Assembly (NCBI RefSeq): GCF_001431535.1
Contig: NZ_LDJK01000081.1
Location: forward strand, 1 to 64,000
DNA: 64,000 nucleotides
From: Stenotrophomonas chelatiphaga
Lineage (GTDB): Bacteria > Pseudomonadota > Gammaproteobacteria > Xanthomonadales > Xanthomonadaceae
Reading direction: 5' to 3'
The translations under genes and the position numbers were made by a program. Of the stretch, positions 37,838 through 47,157 are shown in pieces. The notes under the pieces were generated by a model. It was not told the origin of the DNA. It was given only the letters and a program-made list of their open reading frames with translations, and searched no databases. The number at the start of each line of letters is the position of its first letter. Position 1 is the first letter of the stretch.

Positions 37838-38791
37838 TCAATGCGGGATCGAGGTGAGTTCGTCGATACCCAGCGCGAGGTTGAGGTTCTGCATGGCCTG
37901 GGTGGCCGCGCCCTTCAACAGGTTGTCCAGCGTGGCCACCACCACCACCCGCTTGCCGCCGGGCGCAACGGTGAAGCCGCCGACCTGCACGCCGTGGCGG
38001 CCGGCGATGCGGCTCACCCACGGCGCGTCGTCGACGACATCGACAAGCGGCTCGGCGGCGTAGGCATCGGCGAAGCGCGCGGCGATCTGTTCGCGGGTCT
38101 GCACCTGGTTGAGCCAGAGGTTGACCGTCATGGTGATGCCGCGGAAGTGCGGCGCCACGTGCGGCATGAACTCCACCGGCACGCGCAGGTGCGCGGACAC
38201 CTCGCGTTCGTGTACGTGGTTGGTCAGTGCGTACGGCATCAGGTTGTCGGCCAGCAGTTCCGGATTGTTCTTGTCCGAAGGCGTGGTACCGGCGCCGGAA
38301 TAGCCGGACACCCCGAAGCACTGCGGCGGACCGGCCAGCAGGTCCAGCAGCGGGTGGATCGCCAGCTGCATCGCGGTGGCATAGCAGCCCGGGTTGCTGA
38401 TGTGCTTCTCACCGTTGTACTGGGTGCGGGTCAGCTCGGGCAGGCCGTAGTACCAGCTGCCTTCGAAGCGGTAATCAGCGGACAGATCGACGATCACCGT
38501 GTCCGGCCTTGCCGACTCCAGCGCGGCCACGAACGGCGCAGCCAGGCCATTGGGCAGCGCCAGGATCACCGCGTCCACGCCTTTGGCGGCGACCGCGTCG
38601 GCGTCCAGGTTTTCGTACTGCACCTCGCCGGTGATCTCCGGATGGTGGTCGGCCAGCCGTTGCCCGGCGCGTTCGCGCGAAGACACGAACGCCAGCTGCA
38701 GGTTCGGATGCGCGGCGACCAGCTTGATCAGCTCCGCGCCGGTGTGGCCGCGGGCGCCGACGATGCCCAGGGTGAAGGTTTTTACGTTCAT
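37838..38791 (-). CDS. argC: N-acetyl-gamma-glutamyl-phosphate reductase
   Basis: Reduces N-acetylglutamyl-5-phosphate to the semialdehyde. The 317-residue protein has the nucleotide loop [13 protein letters not shown] and the catalytic Cys in [14 protein letters not shown], followed by [16 protein letters not shown]. The [15 protein letters not shown] start overlaps the GNAT gene stop as ATGA, so a chain of coupled genes runs argB-GNAT-argC. Confidence 0.96.
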   Translation of the reverse strand: MNVKTFTLGIVGARGHTGAELIKLVAAHPNLQLAFVSSRERAGQRLADHHPEITGEVQYENLDADAVAAKGVDAVILALPNGLAAPFVAALESARPDTVIVDLSADYRFEGSWYYGLPELTRTQYNGEKHISNPGCYATAMQLAIHPLLDLLAGPPQCFGVSGYSGAGTTPSDKNNPELLADNLMPYALTNHVHEREVSAHLRVPVEFMPHVAPHFRGITMTVNLWLNQVQTREQIAARFADAYAAEPLVDVVDDAPWVSRIAGRHGVQVGGFTVAPGGKRVVVVATLDNLLKGAATQAMQNLNLALGIDELTSIPH

Positions 38792-39390
38792 GCGTGGCTG
38801 TCCAGGCGGAACTGCAGGTGGCGTTTCACCGCCGTCCATTCCGTGTCGATGATGGAGAAAACAACGGTATCGCGCGGCGTGCCGTCGGGATGCCGGGTGT
38901 GGTTGCGCAGCACGCCGTCCTGCTTGGCGCCAAGACGCGCGATGGCCGTGCGCGAGGCATGGTTGAACCAGCTGGTTTCAAACACCACGGCCAGGCAGCG
39001 GAGCGTTTCGAAGGCATGCTGCAGCAACAGCAGCTTGGCCTCGGTATTGACCCCGCTGCGCTGTACGCGCGGCGCGTACCAGGTATAGCCGATGCTCAGC
39101 TTGGGCACGCTGGCATCCAGCGCGTAGCAGCGCGTGGTGCCGACGATCTCTCCGCCTGCATCACGGATCACCATCGGCAGCACGTTGCCGTCTGCCTGCG
39201 CCTGCAGCGCGGCGTCCACATACGCCGCCATGCCGGCGACCGACGGTACCTGGGTGAACCACAGCTGGTCCAGCCCGGTGCCTTCCACGGCGCGCTGCAG
39301 GCCCGGCACGTGCAGGGCCTGCAGCGGCTCCAGCGAGACGTGGCGGCCCGACAGCGTCGGCGCAGTGGTCCAGTCGGCGGGCGCGTTCAT
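38788..39390 (-). CDS. GNAT-family N-acetyltransferase (RimJ/RimL-like)
   Basis: A 200-residue acetyltransferase. [19 protein letters not shown] at the start and [31 protein letters not shown] near the middle fit the RimJ/RimL group, in which the acetyl-CoA loop is RxxGxxTEA-like. [28 protein letters not shown] follows. It overlaps argB and argC by 4 bp each. Acylation of a small amine or of a protein N-terminus is possible; a role in arginine synthesis is suggested only by position. Confidence 0.83.
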   Translation of the reverse strand: MNAPADWTTAPTLSGRHVSLEPLQALHVPGLQRAVEGTGLDQLWFTQVPSVAGMAAYVDAALQAQADGNVLPMVIRDAGGEIVGTTRCYALDASVPKLSIGYTWYAPRVQRSGVNTEAKLLLLQHAFETLRCLAVVFETSWFNHASRTAIARLGAKQDGVLRNHTRHPDGTPRDTVVFSIIDTEWTAVKRHLQFRLDSHA

Positions 39391-40715
39391 CCGAGCAGGC
39401 TCGGCGCGCGCTGCGCGCAATGGTCGACGTAGGCCTTGATGCGATCGAAGCCGTCGGCACCGAACCAGAATGTCTTCCACGTGCCCTGCTTGTAGCAGCC
39501 ATCGGATTCGGCATAGTAGAAGTGGTTGATCGGATTGCCGTTGCGCGAGCGCCAGAACAGCTGCGGCGTCTCGTCCAGCATCACGTTCCACACCGCCCGG
39601 CCCAGGCCCTCGCCCTGTGCGTCGTCGAGCACGGCAAACTTGTCCAGGTACACGCCTTCGGCTTCGTCGGTGAGGATCACCGCGGTGCGGTAGTTTTCGC
39701 TGACATACGCGCGCAGCAGGCGGGTCTTGTCGAAGTAATCCGGCACCAGCACGCGGCCGAAACTGGATTCGATCAGCCCGCGCAGGCGCGGCAGGTCCAG
39801 TTCGTCCCACGACGTCGCGCGCAGCACGCGTTCGCCCTTGCGCACCAGCGTACCGGAGCCCTTGTGGGTGAACAGTTCCTTGGCCAGGTCGGCCGGCCGG
39901 GTGATCGACACCGACGACTCCAGCGGCAGCCGGTCCAGCAGCGATTTGATCTGCTCGATCTTCACCTTCATGCCGCCGTGGATCCACGGCTGGGTCATCA
40001 GGTGTTCGTACTCGGTGGACAGGTTGATCGAGTCGATCACCTTGCCCTCCTCGTCCAGCAGCCCGCCGGTGCCGGTCAGGAAGATGATCTTGTACGGCTG
40101 CAGCTCCTGCACCAGCTCGTTGGCGGCGAAGTCGGCGTTGACGTTGAGGATCTGTCCGCTGCGGGTCTCGCCCAGGCTGGTGATGACCGGAATCGAACCG
40201 GCGCGAAGGCTGGCTTCGATCGGTGCAAGGTTGACCTTCTTCACTTCGCCGACCAGCCCGTAGGTGGCCTGGTCCATGTATTCGGCTTCGAACACGCCGC
40301 CGGTGATCGAGGTGGCGCGCGCGCCGTTCTGCTGCAGGGCCTCCACCAGCCGCAGGTTGGACTGCTGGAACACCTGGCGCACGATCGCCAGCGCTTCCGG
40401 CGAGGTCACCCGCAGGCCATTGACGGTCTGCTTTTCAATGCCGGCGGCGGCCAGCTCGGTATCCAGCTGCGGGCCGGCGCCGTGCAGCACGATCGGGGTC
40501 AGCCCTACTTCCTGCAGGAACGACAGCGAGGACGTCAGCGCTTCCAGGTCATCGCGCAGCACCGCCCCGCCGACCTTCACCACGGCGAAGCGCTTGGCGT
40601 CGAGCTGCGAAAAACGCTTGAGGTACTGGCTGATTTCCTTCGCGCTGGCCATGCTGGAAAGCAGGCGCACGATGGTCTGGCGGGTCTGGCGATGAGGCTG
40701 GAGGGCTGGGGACAT
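39387..40715 (-). CDS. argB: Bifunctional N-acetylglutamate kinase/acetylglutamate synthase
   Basis: A 442-residue fusion. Residues about 40-285 are an amino-acid kinase domain ([53 protein letters not shown]), and about 290-442 a NAT (GNAT-like) domain typical of the vertebrate-like NAGS/K of xanthomonads ([48 protein letters not shown]). The product both makes N-acetylglutamate and phosphorylates it; arginine feedback is known for homologues. It explains why no separate argA is needed. Stop overlaps the next gene (ATGA). Confidence 0.95.
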   Translation of the reverse strand: MSPALQPHRQTRQTIVRLLSSMASAKEISQYLKRFSQLDAKRFAVVKVGGAVLRDDLEALTSSLSFLQEVGLTPIVLHGAGPQLDTELAAAGIEKQTVNGLRVTSPEALAIVRQVFQQSNLRLVEALQQNGARATSITGGVFEAEYMDQATYGLVGEVKKVNLAPIEASLRAGSIPVITSLGETRSGQILNVNADFAANELVQELQPYKIIFLTGTGGLLDEEGKVIDSINLSTEYEHLMTQPWIHGGMKVKIEQIKSLLDRLPLESSVSITRPADLAKELFTHKGSGTLVRKGERVLRATSWDELDLPRLRGLIESSFGRVLVPDYFDKTRLLRAYVSENYRTAVILTDEAEGVYLDKFAVLDDAQGEGLGRAVWNVMLDETPQLFWRSRNGNPINHFYYAESDGCYKQGTWKTFWFGADGFDRIKAYVDHCAQRAPSLLG

Positions 40716-40787
40716 TTCGGTTTCGTCACAGGCGGCGGGGGCCGCGTTGCAGTTCCGCCGTGCCGGGGCACGACGGCGTTGGGGGGT

Positions 40788-41876
40788 TCACGCGCCGGCG
40801 CTGATGATCCGGTGCACGGCGTCGGCATAGCGCTGCAGTTGTTCCAGGGTCACGAACTCATCGGCGGTATGGGCCTGGGCGATGTCGCCGGGGCCGAACA
40901 CCAGCGTGGTGTAGCCACCGGCCGAGAACAGCGAGGCCTCGGTCCAGAAATCCACCGCGTTGCCGATCGGCAGGTCCAGCGCATCGGCCACGTCACGCGC
41001 GGCCAGGCGTCGGTTTTCGGCATCGGCGATGTCACCGGCCGGCAGGCTGGGGCCACGGAAGGTCTCGGTGAACACCGCCGCTTCCGGTTCGGCGAAGCCG
41101 GCAAAGGTCGCCAGCAGTGCATCGATGTCCATCGACGGCAGTGGACGGAAACCAAAACGCAGCTCGGCCGCCGGCGCGATCATGTTGGCCTTGATCCCGC
41201 CTTCCACGCGGCCGATGTTGAAACGCAGGCCGGTCAGCCCGCCGAAGCGCGCCGTGGACAACGAGTCCACATGGTCCAGCGCGCGGTTTCCCCAACGCAT
41301 TGCCTGGTGCAGCGCACTGGCGGCCGCATCCTGCTTGCCAGACGCGTGGCCGGCGCGGCCGGCGAACTGCATCAGCACCGAGCTGATGCCACGGTGGGCC
41401 AGCACCGCCTCGCTCATGGTCGGCTCGGCCACGAGCACCGCTTCGTAGGGAAGGCCACGGGCCAGGAAGGCGGCAATGCAGCGCGGATCGTTGGCTTCCT
41501 CGTCGCTGGAAAACAGGAACGCCGCATCGCCCTCACTGGCGTTGGCCGCAGCCACCAGCGCAGCGGCCGCGCCCTTGATGTCACACACGCCCAGGCCGAC
41601 CACCCGGTCGTCCAGGCGGCGCATCACATGCGGATCCGCACTCCAGTGCGGCGAATCCGGCACGGTATCCAGGTGCACGTTGAACAGGTACTTCGGCGCA
41701 CCGCGCACCGCATGCAGGCTGACCGCGCCGTCACCGTGGTCGACCACCTCCACATTGAACCCGGGCAGGTTGTCGCGCAGGTAATCGAAGATGCCACCGG
41801 TGGTGATCGCACGCGGCGGGTTGCGGGTGTCGAAGGACACCAGCGCCTGCAGGTGATGAAGCGTCTGTTCAAGCAT
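40788..41876 (-). CDS. argE: M20-family N-acetylcitrulline (acetylornithine-type) deacetylase
   Basis: Zinc/cobalt-dependent M20 deacylase of 362 residues. Metal ligands are visible: His68 and Asp70 (FNVHLDTVPD), Asp99 (CDIKGA), the Glu126-Glu127 pair (DEEANDP). In xanthomonads the pathway passes through N-acetylcitrulline because carbamoylation precedes deacetylation, so this enzyme most likely acts on acetylcitrulline; the neighbouring argF' supports that. It is 72 bp from argB and 132 bp from argG. Confidence 0.9.
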   Translation of the reverse strand: MLEQTLHHLQALVSFDTRNPPRAITTGGIFDYLRDNLPGFNVEVVDHGDGAVSLHAVRGAPKYLFNVHLDTVPDSPHWSADPHVMRRLDDRVVGLGVCDIKGAAAALVAAANASEGDAAFLFSSDEEANDPRCIAAFLARGLPYEAVLVAEPTMSEAVLAHRGISSVLMQFAGRAGHASGKQDAAASALHQAMRWGNRALDHVDSLSTARFGGLTGLRFNIGRVEGGIKANMIAPAAELRFGFRPLPSMDIDALLATFAGFAEPEAAVFTETFRGPSLPAGDIADAENRRLAARDVADALDLPIGNAVDFWTEASLFSAGGYTTLVFGPGDIAQAHTADEFVTLEQLQRYADAVHRIISAGA

Positions 41877-41899
41877 GGATCAACAATCCTGTGGAATTC

Positions 41900-41922
41900 C
41901 GCCGGGCATGGCCCGGCGCTAC
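41900..41922 (-). repeat. SMAG-like palindrome in the argG-argE gap
   Basis: In minus-strand orientation the element begins GTAGCGCCGGGC and closes with GCCCGGCG around a CAT loop, the same design as the element between argF' and argG. It lies 23 bp before the argE start. Confidence 0.8.
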
Positions 41923-41943
41923 CGTAATGCGTCTGGTGGAGAG

Positions 41944-41964
41944 CCCCCTTGGTATTCAAGGGGG
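41944..41964. promoter_or_regulatory. Hairpin between argG and argE
   Basis: CCCCCTTG and CAAGGGGG form a perfect 8-bp stem with a 5-base loop (gtatt). There is no T-tract. Placed with the SMAG-like element between argG and argE it may stabilise or partly terminate the polycistronic message. Confidence 0.4.
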
Positions 41965-42008
41965 CGCGCCAACGGCGCGGGGATTAGGTGGAATGCGTGG
42001 TCAACCGC

Positions 42009-43202
42009 TCAGCGGTTGACCTGCGCGTAGAGGGTGGAGCTCATCCCGAACAGCTTGATGAAGCCTTCGGCCTCTTCCACGCCCCAGTCGGCCGACTGCG
42101 CATAGGTGGCGCCCTTGGTGTTGAGCAGGTGCGGCGAACGCACGGCCACCGCGTCGACGCGGCCACCCCGGGTTTCCAGCACCACTTCACCATTGACCTT
42201 GGCCTGGGAGGACTTCAGGAAGGCTTCGATGTCGGTCTTCAGCGGGTCGTGGTAGAAGCCTTCGTACACCAGCTCCACCCACTTGCGCGCCACGTCCGGC
42301 TTGAAGCGGTTCTGCTGCTTGGTCAGCACCGCGTCTTCCAGCGCACGGTGCGCGGCCAGCAGCGAGACCAGGCCCGGCGCTTCGAACACGATGCGGCCCT
42401 TCAGGCCGATCACGGTGTCGCCGGTGTACACGCCGCGGCCCACGCCATACGGAGCGAACAGCTTGTTGAGCGTGGCCAGGATCTTCTCGCCCGGCAGCGC
42501 CTTGCCGTCCAGCTCCACGGCAACGCCGTCGACGAACTTCAGGGTGACGGTGAGGGCCTGCTCCGGCCATTCGCTGCGCGGTGCGCACCAGCCGCGGGCG
42601 CCTTCGCCCGGCGCTTCCCAACGGTCGATCTCACCGCCGGACATGGTCAGCCCCAGCAGGTTCTCGTTGATGGTGTAGGCCTGCTGCTTGGCGCGCACGC
42701 CGAAGCCGCGCTCTTCCAGGTACTTCTGCTCGTAGGCGCGGGTCTGGGTGTGCTCTTTCTGGATTTCGCGGATCGGGGCGATGATCTGGTAGTCGCCCAG
42801 CGCCTTCACTGCCAGGTCGAAGCGCACCTGGTCGTTGCCCATGCCGGTGCAGCCGTGGGCGATGATGTTGGTGCCCAGTTCGGCGGCGCGCTTGAGCGCG
42901 GCATCGACGATCAGGTAACGGTCCGACACCAGCAGCGGATACTGGCCCTGGTAGCCTTCGCCGGCCCACACGAACGGCTTGACGAAGCCTTCCCAGATCG
43001 CAGGACCGCCGTCGACGGTGACATGGCTGGTGACGCCCAGTTCGGCGGCGCGCTTTTCGATGAAATCGCGCTCTTCATCATCCACGCCGCCGGTGTCGGC
43101 GAACACGGTGTGCACGTTGTAGCCGCGTTCCTGCAGGTAGGGCACGCAGAAGCTGGTATCAAGGCCGCCGGAGAAGGCGAGGACGACGTCTTTGTTGCTC
43201 AT
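42009..43202 (-). CDS. argG: Argininosuccinate synthase
   Basis: Joins citrulline and aspartate using ATP. The 397-residue protein has the ATP-pyrophosphatase loop AFSGGLDTS (9-17), [13 protein letters not shown] and the ENLLG segment. It matches the 400-residue class rather than the longer enteric form. It follows argF' by 61 bp, with a SMAG-like palindrome in the gap. Confidence 0.96.
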   Translation of the reverse strand: MSNKDVVLAFSGGLDTSFCVPYLQERGYNVHTVFADTGGVDDEERDFIEKRAAELGVTSHVTVDGGPAIWEGFVKPFVWAGEGYQGQYPLLVSDRYLIVDAALKRAAELGTNIIAHGCTGMGNDQVRFDLAVKALGDYQIIAPIREIQKEHTQTRAYEQKYLEERGFGVRAKQQAYTINENLLGLTMSGGEIDRWEAPGEGARGWCAPRSEWPEQALTVTLKFVDGVAVELDGKALPGEKILATLNKLFAPYGVGRGVYTGDTVIGLKGRIVFEAPGLVSLLAAHRALEDAVLTKQQNRFKPDVARKWVELVYEGFYHDPLKTDIEAFLKSSQAKVNGEVVLETRGGRVDAVAVRSPHLLNTKGATYAQSADWGVEEAEGFIKLFGMSSTLYAQVNR

Positions 43203-43218
43203 GGGGGGTAAGGTCCTG

Positions 43219-43242
43219 GTAGCGCCGGGCCAAGCCCGGCGG
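43219..43242 (+). repeat. SMAG-like palindrome in the argF'-argG gap
   Basis: GTAGCGCCGGGC-caa-GCCCGGCGG: GTAG head followed by an 8-bp inverted repeat. It lies between argF' and argG. Single copy at this site. Confidence 0.8.
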
Positions 43243-43263
43243 AAGGTTCGAATCGGAAAGAAA

Positions 43264-44274
43264 TCAGCGGCCGGCCAGCGCGGCCATGATCGCCTTCTGC
43301 ACGTGCAGTCGGTTTTCGGCCTCGTTGATGGCGATGCACTGCGGCGAATCCATCACCGCATCGGTGGCCTTGACGTTGCGGCGCAGCGGCAGGCAATGGC
43401 TGAAGACCCCGTTGTTGGTCAGCGCCATCTTCTGCTCGTCGACGATGAAGTGCTTGTACTGGTCGCGGATCGGCTTTTCCGGTTCCCAGTTGCCGAAGAA
43501 CGGCAGCGCGCCCCAGCTCTTGGCGTACACCACGTCGGCACCGGTGTAGGCGCTTTCGATGTCATGGCTGACCTGCAGCGAACCGCCGTTCTCGGCTACG
43601 TTCTGCTCGGCCCAGCCCATGTAGCGCTCGTCCAGGATGTAATCCGGGGTCGGGCACAGCAGGGTCACGTCCATGCCCATGCGGGTGGCGATGGTCAGCG
43701 CGGAGTTGGCCACCGCGGTGTTCAGCGGCTTGGGATGGTAGGTCCAGGTCAGCACGTACTTCTTGCCACGCAGGTCCTGGGTGCCGAAGTGCTCCTGCAG
43801 TGCCATCGCGTGGGCCAGTTCCTGGCACGGATGGGTGATGGTTTCCATGTTGATGACCGGCACCGGCGAGTACTTGGCAAAGCTCTTCAGCACGGTGTCT
43901 TCGCGGTCGACCGACCAGTCCACGAACTTCGGGAAGGCGCGCACCGCGATCATGTCGCAGTAGCGGCCCAGCACCTTGGCCACTTCGGCGATGTGCTCTT
44001 CGGTATCGCCATCCATCACGGTGCCGAGGTTGAACTCGATCGGCCATGCGTCCTTGCCCGGCTGCAGCACCACCGCGTGGGCACCGAGCTGGAAAGCTCC
44101 CAGTTCGAAGCTGGTGCGGGTGCGCATGGACGGGTTGAAGAACACCAGCGCGATCGATTTGCCTTTCAGCTGGTCGCCGAGCTTGTTGCGCTTGAACAGC
44201 GCGGCCTGGGTCAACAGCGCATCGAGTTCGCTGCGGCTCCAGTCCTGGGTGTTCAGGAAGTGCTTGAGGGACAT
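43264..44274 (-). CDS. argF': N-acetylornithine carbamoyltransferase
   Basis: Transfers carbamoyl phosphate to N-acetyl-L-ornithine to give N-acetylcitrulline, the special step of the xanthomonad arginine pathway. The 336-residue protein has the carbamoyl-phosphate loop SMRTRTS (49-55), Trp77 (KDAWPIEF), Glu92 in DGDTEEH, which is the residue that distinguishes acetylornithine from succinylornithine enzymes in Xanthomonas, then HPCQELA and CLPLRRN. First gene of the arg/pro cluster, behind a 217-bp leader region that contains a candidate attenuator. Confidence 0.95.
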   Translation of the reverse strand: MSLKHFLNTQDWSRSELDALLTQAALFKRNKLGDQLKGKSIALVFFNPSMRTRTSFELGAFQLGAHAVVLQPGKDAWPIEFNLGTVMDGDTEEHIAEVAKVLGRYCDMIAVRAFPKFVDWSVDREDTVLKSFAKYSPVPVINMETITHPCQELAHAMALQEHFGTQDLRGKKYVLTWTYHPKPLNTAVANSALTIATRMGMDVTLLCPTPDYILDERYMGWAEQNVAENGGSLQVSHDIESAYTGADVVYAKSWGALPFFGNWEPEKPIRDQYKHFIVDEQKMALTNNGVFSHCLPLRRNVKATDAVMDSPQCIAINEAENRLHVQKAIMAALAGR

Positions 44275-44333
44275 CAATCGATCCTTGCGGTGTGGAGGTG
44301 AGTGCAGATGCAACTTTTCAGAACCCGGAAACG

Positions 44334-44363
44334 AAAAAACCCAGCCGGGGGGCTGGGTTTTTT
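44334..44363 (-). terminator. Strong terminator hairpin in the argF' leader (possible attenuator)
   Basis: AAAAAACCCAGCC pairs perfectly with GGCTGGGTTTTTT over 13 bp with a 4-base loop; on the minus strand it ends in six T and lies 60 bp before the argF' ATG. On the plus strand it is equally T-rich, so it is bidirectional. It could simply end the upstream minus-strand gene, but the overlapping leader frame and the alternative pairing described separately make an attenuator plausible. Confidence 0.85.
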
Positions 44364-44389
44364 ACCGAACAGACAGCACGAAGCTCCGG

Positions 44390-44491
44390 TCACCCAGCGG
44401 AAATGTGGGATTCCGGTCGGCGGGCACGCGAGGTCATGCTGCTGGCCTGGCGGGCGGCGCTGGAGTCGTGCTGGAAGTCGGTGGCGTTCAT
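44390..44491 (-). CDS. Candidate arginine leader peptide of argF' (33 aa)
   Basis: A 33-codon frame beginning MNATDFQHDSS after GGCGGA, with Arg codons at positions 14, 22, 24 and 25 (segment SRARRPES) and stop TGA at 44392-44390. The last codons and the stop cover GCTGGGT, which is complementary to ACCCAGC, the 5' arm of the terminator 26 bp downstream. A stalled ribosome at the Arg codons would leave GCTGGGT free to form an antiterminator; translation to the stop would mask it and let the terminator form. This is inference from layout. Expression is not shown and the frame is short enough to occur by chance. Confidence 0.45.
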   Translation of the reverse strand: MNATDFQHDSSAARQASSMTSRARRPESHISAG

Positions 44492-44537
44492 TTCCGCCCA
44501 TGGTGGCATGGCCGATGGTGCGGTGCAAGACCCGCCG

Positions 44538-45098
44538 TCAGGGATTTGCCGGCGAACCCTGTTCGGCCCCGACCCAGGGGGTGATGGAGACCCGGATCTT
44601 CAGCCGGTTGCCAGGATCTTCCGGCAGCCGCGAGCGGTACTTGGTGCCCTTGTAGACGTAGTCCACGTCATAGGCGATGGGCCGGCGGAACTCGCGCCCG
44701 ACCGGCACGATGCGGCAGTCACGGGTCAGGATCGGCGCGTTGCTGGGCTGGGCCCCGACCGGCACCGCGGCCACGTCGGCACTGCCCTCTTCGCCGGGCT
44801 TGAAGATCGATCGCACCGAATCCCACAGGCGCCCGAAGCGCCCCTTTTCTTCCACCGGCTCTTCGCCGGTGACGTTGACCGGCGGCAGGTTGCGCGTGGT
44901 GACCGGTTCACAATGCTCTTCGGTGCGGGTGGCGCGCAGGGTCTGGAACACCGGTTCGACGTTGAGCACCTGGGCGTAATCGAGCTTGATGTTCTCCACG
45001 ATCACCACCCGGTTGCGCGGCTCGGCCTCTTCCGATTGGGCCATGGCAGGGCCGGCCAGCAGGCAGGCAGCCAGTGCGGGAAGGAAGAGGTATCTCAT
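44538..45098 (-). CDS. Hypothetical exported protein
   Basis: A 186-residue protein with a signal peptide (MRYLFLPALAACLLAGPAMA). The C-terminal part, RDCRIVPVGREFRRPIAYDVDYVYKGTKYRSRLPEDPGNRLKIRV, resembles the domain that follows a glycine zipper in some xanthomonad envelope proteins (YDV-Y-Y-G-Y--RLP-DPG); the glycine zipper itself is absent. Two Cys in the mature part may pair. Start chosen for the signal peptide; the frame is open for 90 codons upstream. Divergent from cysS across 175 bp. Function unknown. Confidence 0.75.
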   Translation of the reverse strand: MRYLFLPALAACLLAGPAMAQSEEAEPRNRVVIVENIKLDYAQVLNVEPVFQTLRATRTEEHCEPVTTRNLPPVNVTGEEPVEEKGRFGRLWDSVRSIFKPGEEGSADVAAVPVGAQPSNAPILTRDCRIVPVGREFRRPIAYDVDYVYKGTKYRSRLPEDPGNRLKIRVSITPWVGAEQGSPANP

Positions 45099-45273
45099 CG
45101 GCAACGGGTTCGAGGGCACATCGATAGTGTAGGCAGCACGGACGCCAAGGGGCTGAACATTACCCGTCCGCCGCGCAGGGGGCCAGCCCATGGCGTGCCC
45201 GGATGACCCCGCGCGGTACCCCGGGAGCCCCTGCAGCGCTAGAATCAACGGCTTGTCCCCCAGCGCCCCCGCC

Positions 45274-46650
45274 ATGACCCTGCGCCTGCACAACAACCTG
45301 ACACGCCAGCTGGAAACGTTCGCCCCGCTCGATCCGGCCTGTCCGACCCTGTATGTGTGTGGCCCCACGGTCTACAACTACGTGCACATCGGCAATGCAC
45401 GCGGCCCGGTCGTGTTCGGGGTGCTGGCCGACCTGCTGCGCCGTCGCTTCGGCGCCCTGCGCTATGCCCGCAACATCACCGACGTGGACGACAAGATCAA
45501 CACCGCCGCGCGTGAGCAGGGCGTTCCGATCAGCACCATCACCGACCGTTTCGCCGCCGCCTACCGCGAGGACATGGCCGCGCTGGGCGTGGTGCCACCG
45601 GACATCGAACCGGAAGTCACCGCGCACATGCCGCAGATCGTGGAAATGATCGCCCAGCTGATCGACAACGGGCACGCCTATGCCGCAGAAGGCCACGTGC
45701 TGTTCGCGGTGGACACCTTCGACGGCTACGGCAAGCTCTCCCGCCGTGATCCGGAGGAAATGCTGGCAGGCGCCCGCGTGGAAGTGGCTCCGTACAAGCG
45801 CGCAGCCGGCGATTTCGTGCTGTGGAAGCCTTCCAGCGACGACCTGCCCGGCTGGGACTCGCCATGGGGCCGTGGTCGACCTGGCTGGCACATCGAATGC
45901 TCGGCGATGGCCGCCGCCCACCTGGGCCCGACCATCGACATCCATGCCGGTGGCGTGGACCTGCAGTTCCCGCACCATGAGAACGAAATCGCGCAGAGCG
46001 AGTGCGCGCATGGCGGCAAGGTGTTCGCGCGTTTCTGGCTGCACAACGGCATGCTGAACTTCGGCGGCGCCAAGATGAGCAAGTCGCTGGGCAACATCGA
46101 GCGCGTGCACGACCTGGTCCGCCAGCATCCGCCCGAAGCCCTGCGCCTGGCCCTGCTTTCCGCCCACTACCGGCAGCCGCTGGACTGGTCCGATGCGGTG
46201 ATCGAGCAGGCCGGGCGCACCCTGGACCGCCTGTACGGCACCCTGCGCGACCTCGCCGACCTGCAGGCCAGTGCCCGCATACCGGCCGTGGTGGAAGCAG
46301 CCCTGGACGACGACCTCAACACGCCGCTTGCGCTGGCCGAACTGGCCCGCATCGCCGGCGAAGCGCGCAGGGCCACCGATCCGGCCGAGCGCATGCAACT
46401 GAAGCAGGACCTGCTGGGCGCCGGACTGGCGCTGGGCCTGCTGCAGCAGGATCCCGCCGCCTGGTTCGGCACCGCGGGCGGCAGCAGCGACGACGATGCG
46501 CGCATCCAGGCCCTGATCGATGAGCGTGCCGCCGCCAAGCAGGCACGGGACTTTGCCCGCTCCGACGCCATCCGCGACCAGCTGGCCGCCGAAGGGATCG
46601 TGCTGGAAGACACCGCGCAGGGCGTGCGCTGGGTGCGCAAGCGCGCCTGA
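45274..46650 (+). CDS. cysS: Cysteinyl-tRNA synthetase
   Basis: Charges tRNA-Cys. The 458-residue class I synthetase has the zinc ligand Cys29 in [16 protein letters not shown], which also contains the HIGH-type motif as HIGN, the later zinc ligands in HIECS and FPHHENE, and KMSKS ([10 protein letters not shown]). The C-terminal anticodon-binding domain is complete. The [12 protein letters not shown] start is typical. sufE follows by 42 bp. Confidence 0.97.
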   Translation: MTLRLHNNLTRQLETFAPLDPACPTLYVCGPTVYNYVHIGNARGPVVFGVLADLLRRRFGALRYARNITDVDDKINTAAREQGVPISTITDRFAAAYREDMAALGVVPPDIEPEVTAHMPQIVEMIAQLIDNGHAYAAEGHVLFAVDTFDGYGKLSRRDPEEMLAGARVEVAPYKRAAGDFVLWKPSSDDLPGWDSPWGRGRPGWHIECSAMAAAHLGPTIDIHAGGVDLQFPHHENEIAQSECAHGGKVFARFWLHNGMLNFGGAKMSKSLGNIERVHDLVRQHPPEALRLALLSAHYRQPLDWSDAVIEQAGRTLDRLYGTLRDLADLQASARIPAVVEAALDDDLNTPLALAELARIAGEARRATDPAERMQLKQDLLGAGLALGLLQQDPAAWFGTAGGSSDDDARIQALIDERAAAKQARDFARSDAIRDQLAAEGIVLEDTAQGVRWVRKRA

Positions 46651-46692
46651 TCGCCCTCGTGCCGGCCCTCCCTGCCGGCCGCACTCCGCCAC

Positions 46693-47157
46693 ATGAAGAA
46701 TGAAATGACCGACTCCCCGTTCCCGCTTGAAGCCACCGCCGCCGAGGCCCAGACCACCATTGCCGAGGAGTTCTCCTTCTTCGGCGACTGGTCAGAGCGC
46801 TACCAGTACCTGATCGACCTGGGCCGCAAGCTGCCGGTCTTCCCGGAAGAATGGAAGAGCGAAGAGCACCGCCTGCTGGGTTGCCAGTCGATGGTATGGA
46901 TCGTGCCGGAGGGCAACGCCGATGCCCTGCACTTCCACGCGATCAGTGACTCGGCCATCGTGTCCGGGCTGATCTTCCTGGCCCTGCGCGTGTACTCCGG
47001 GCGCTCGGCGCAGGAAATCATCGATACCGAACCCAGCTACATCCAGGACATCGGCCTGTCACGGCACCTGTCGCCCACCCGCAGCAACGGCGTGGCCGCG
47101 ATGCTGGCCTTCATCCGCGAAACCGCGCAGGCACAGCTGCAGTCCACGCGCCCGTGA
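46693..47157 (+). CDS. sufE: Cysteine desulfuration protein SufE
   Basis: Accepts sulfur from a cysteine desulfurase for Fe-S cluster assembly. The 154-residue protein has the persulfide-carrying Cys64 in LLGCQSMVW. An alternative ATG at 46705 (MTDSPFP) would drop four residues. It overlaps the following MFS gene by 4 bp (GTGA). No suf desulfurase gene is in this window. Confidence 0.93.
   Translation: MKNEMTDSPFPLEATAAEAQTTIAEEFSFFGDWSERYQYLIDLGRKLPVFPEEWKSEEHRLLGCQSMVWIVPEGNADALHFHAISDSAIVSGLIFLALRVYSGRSAQEIIDTEPSYIQDIGLSRHLSPTRSNGVAAMLAFIRETAQAQLQSTRP

Noticed and set aside
44274-44528. 84-codon minus-strand frame ending at the argF' start
   Set aside because: It crosses the terminator hairpin and lacks a ribosome site; the 33-codon frame in another phase fits the leader layout better.
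44302-44655. Plus-strand frame (about 117 codons) starting before the terminator
   Set aside because: It reads through a perfect terminator and into antisense of a called gene; no independent support.
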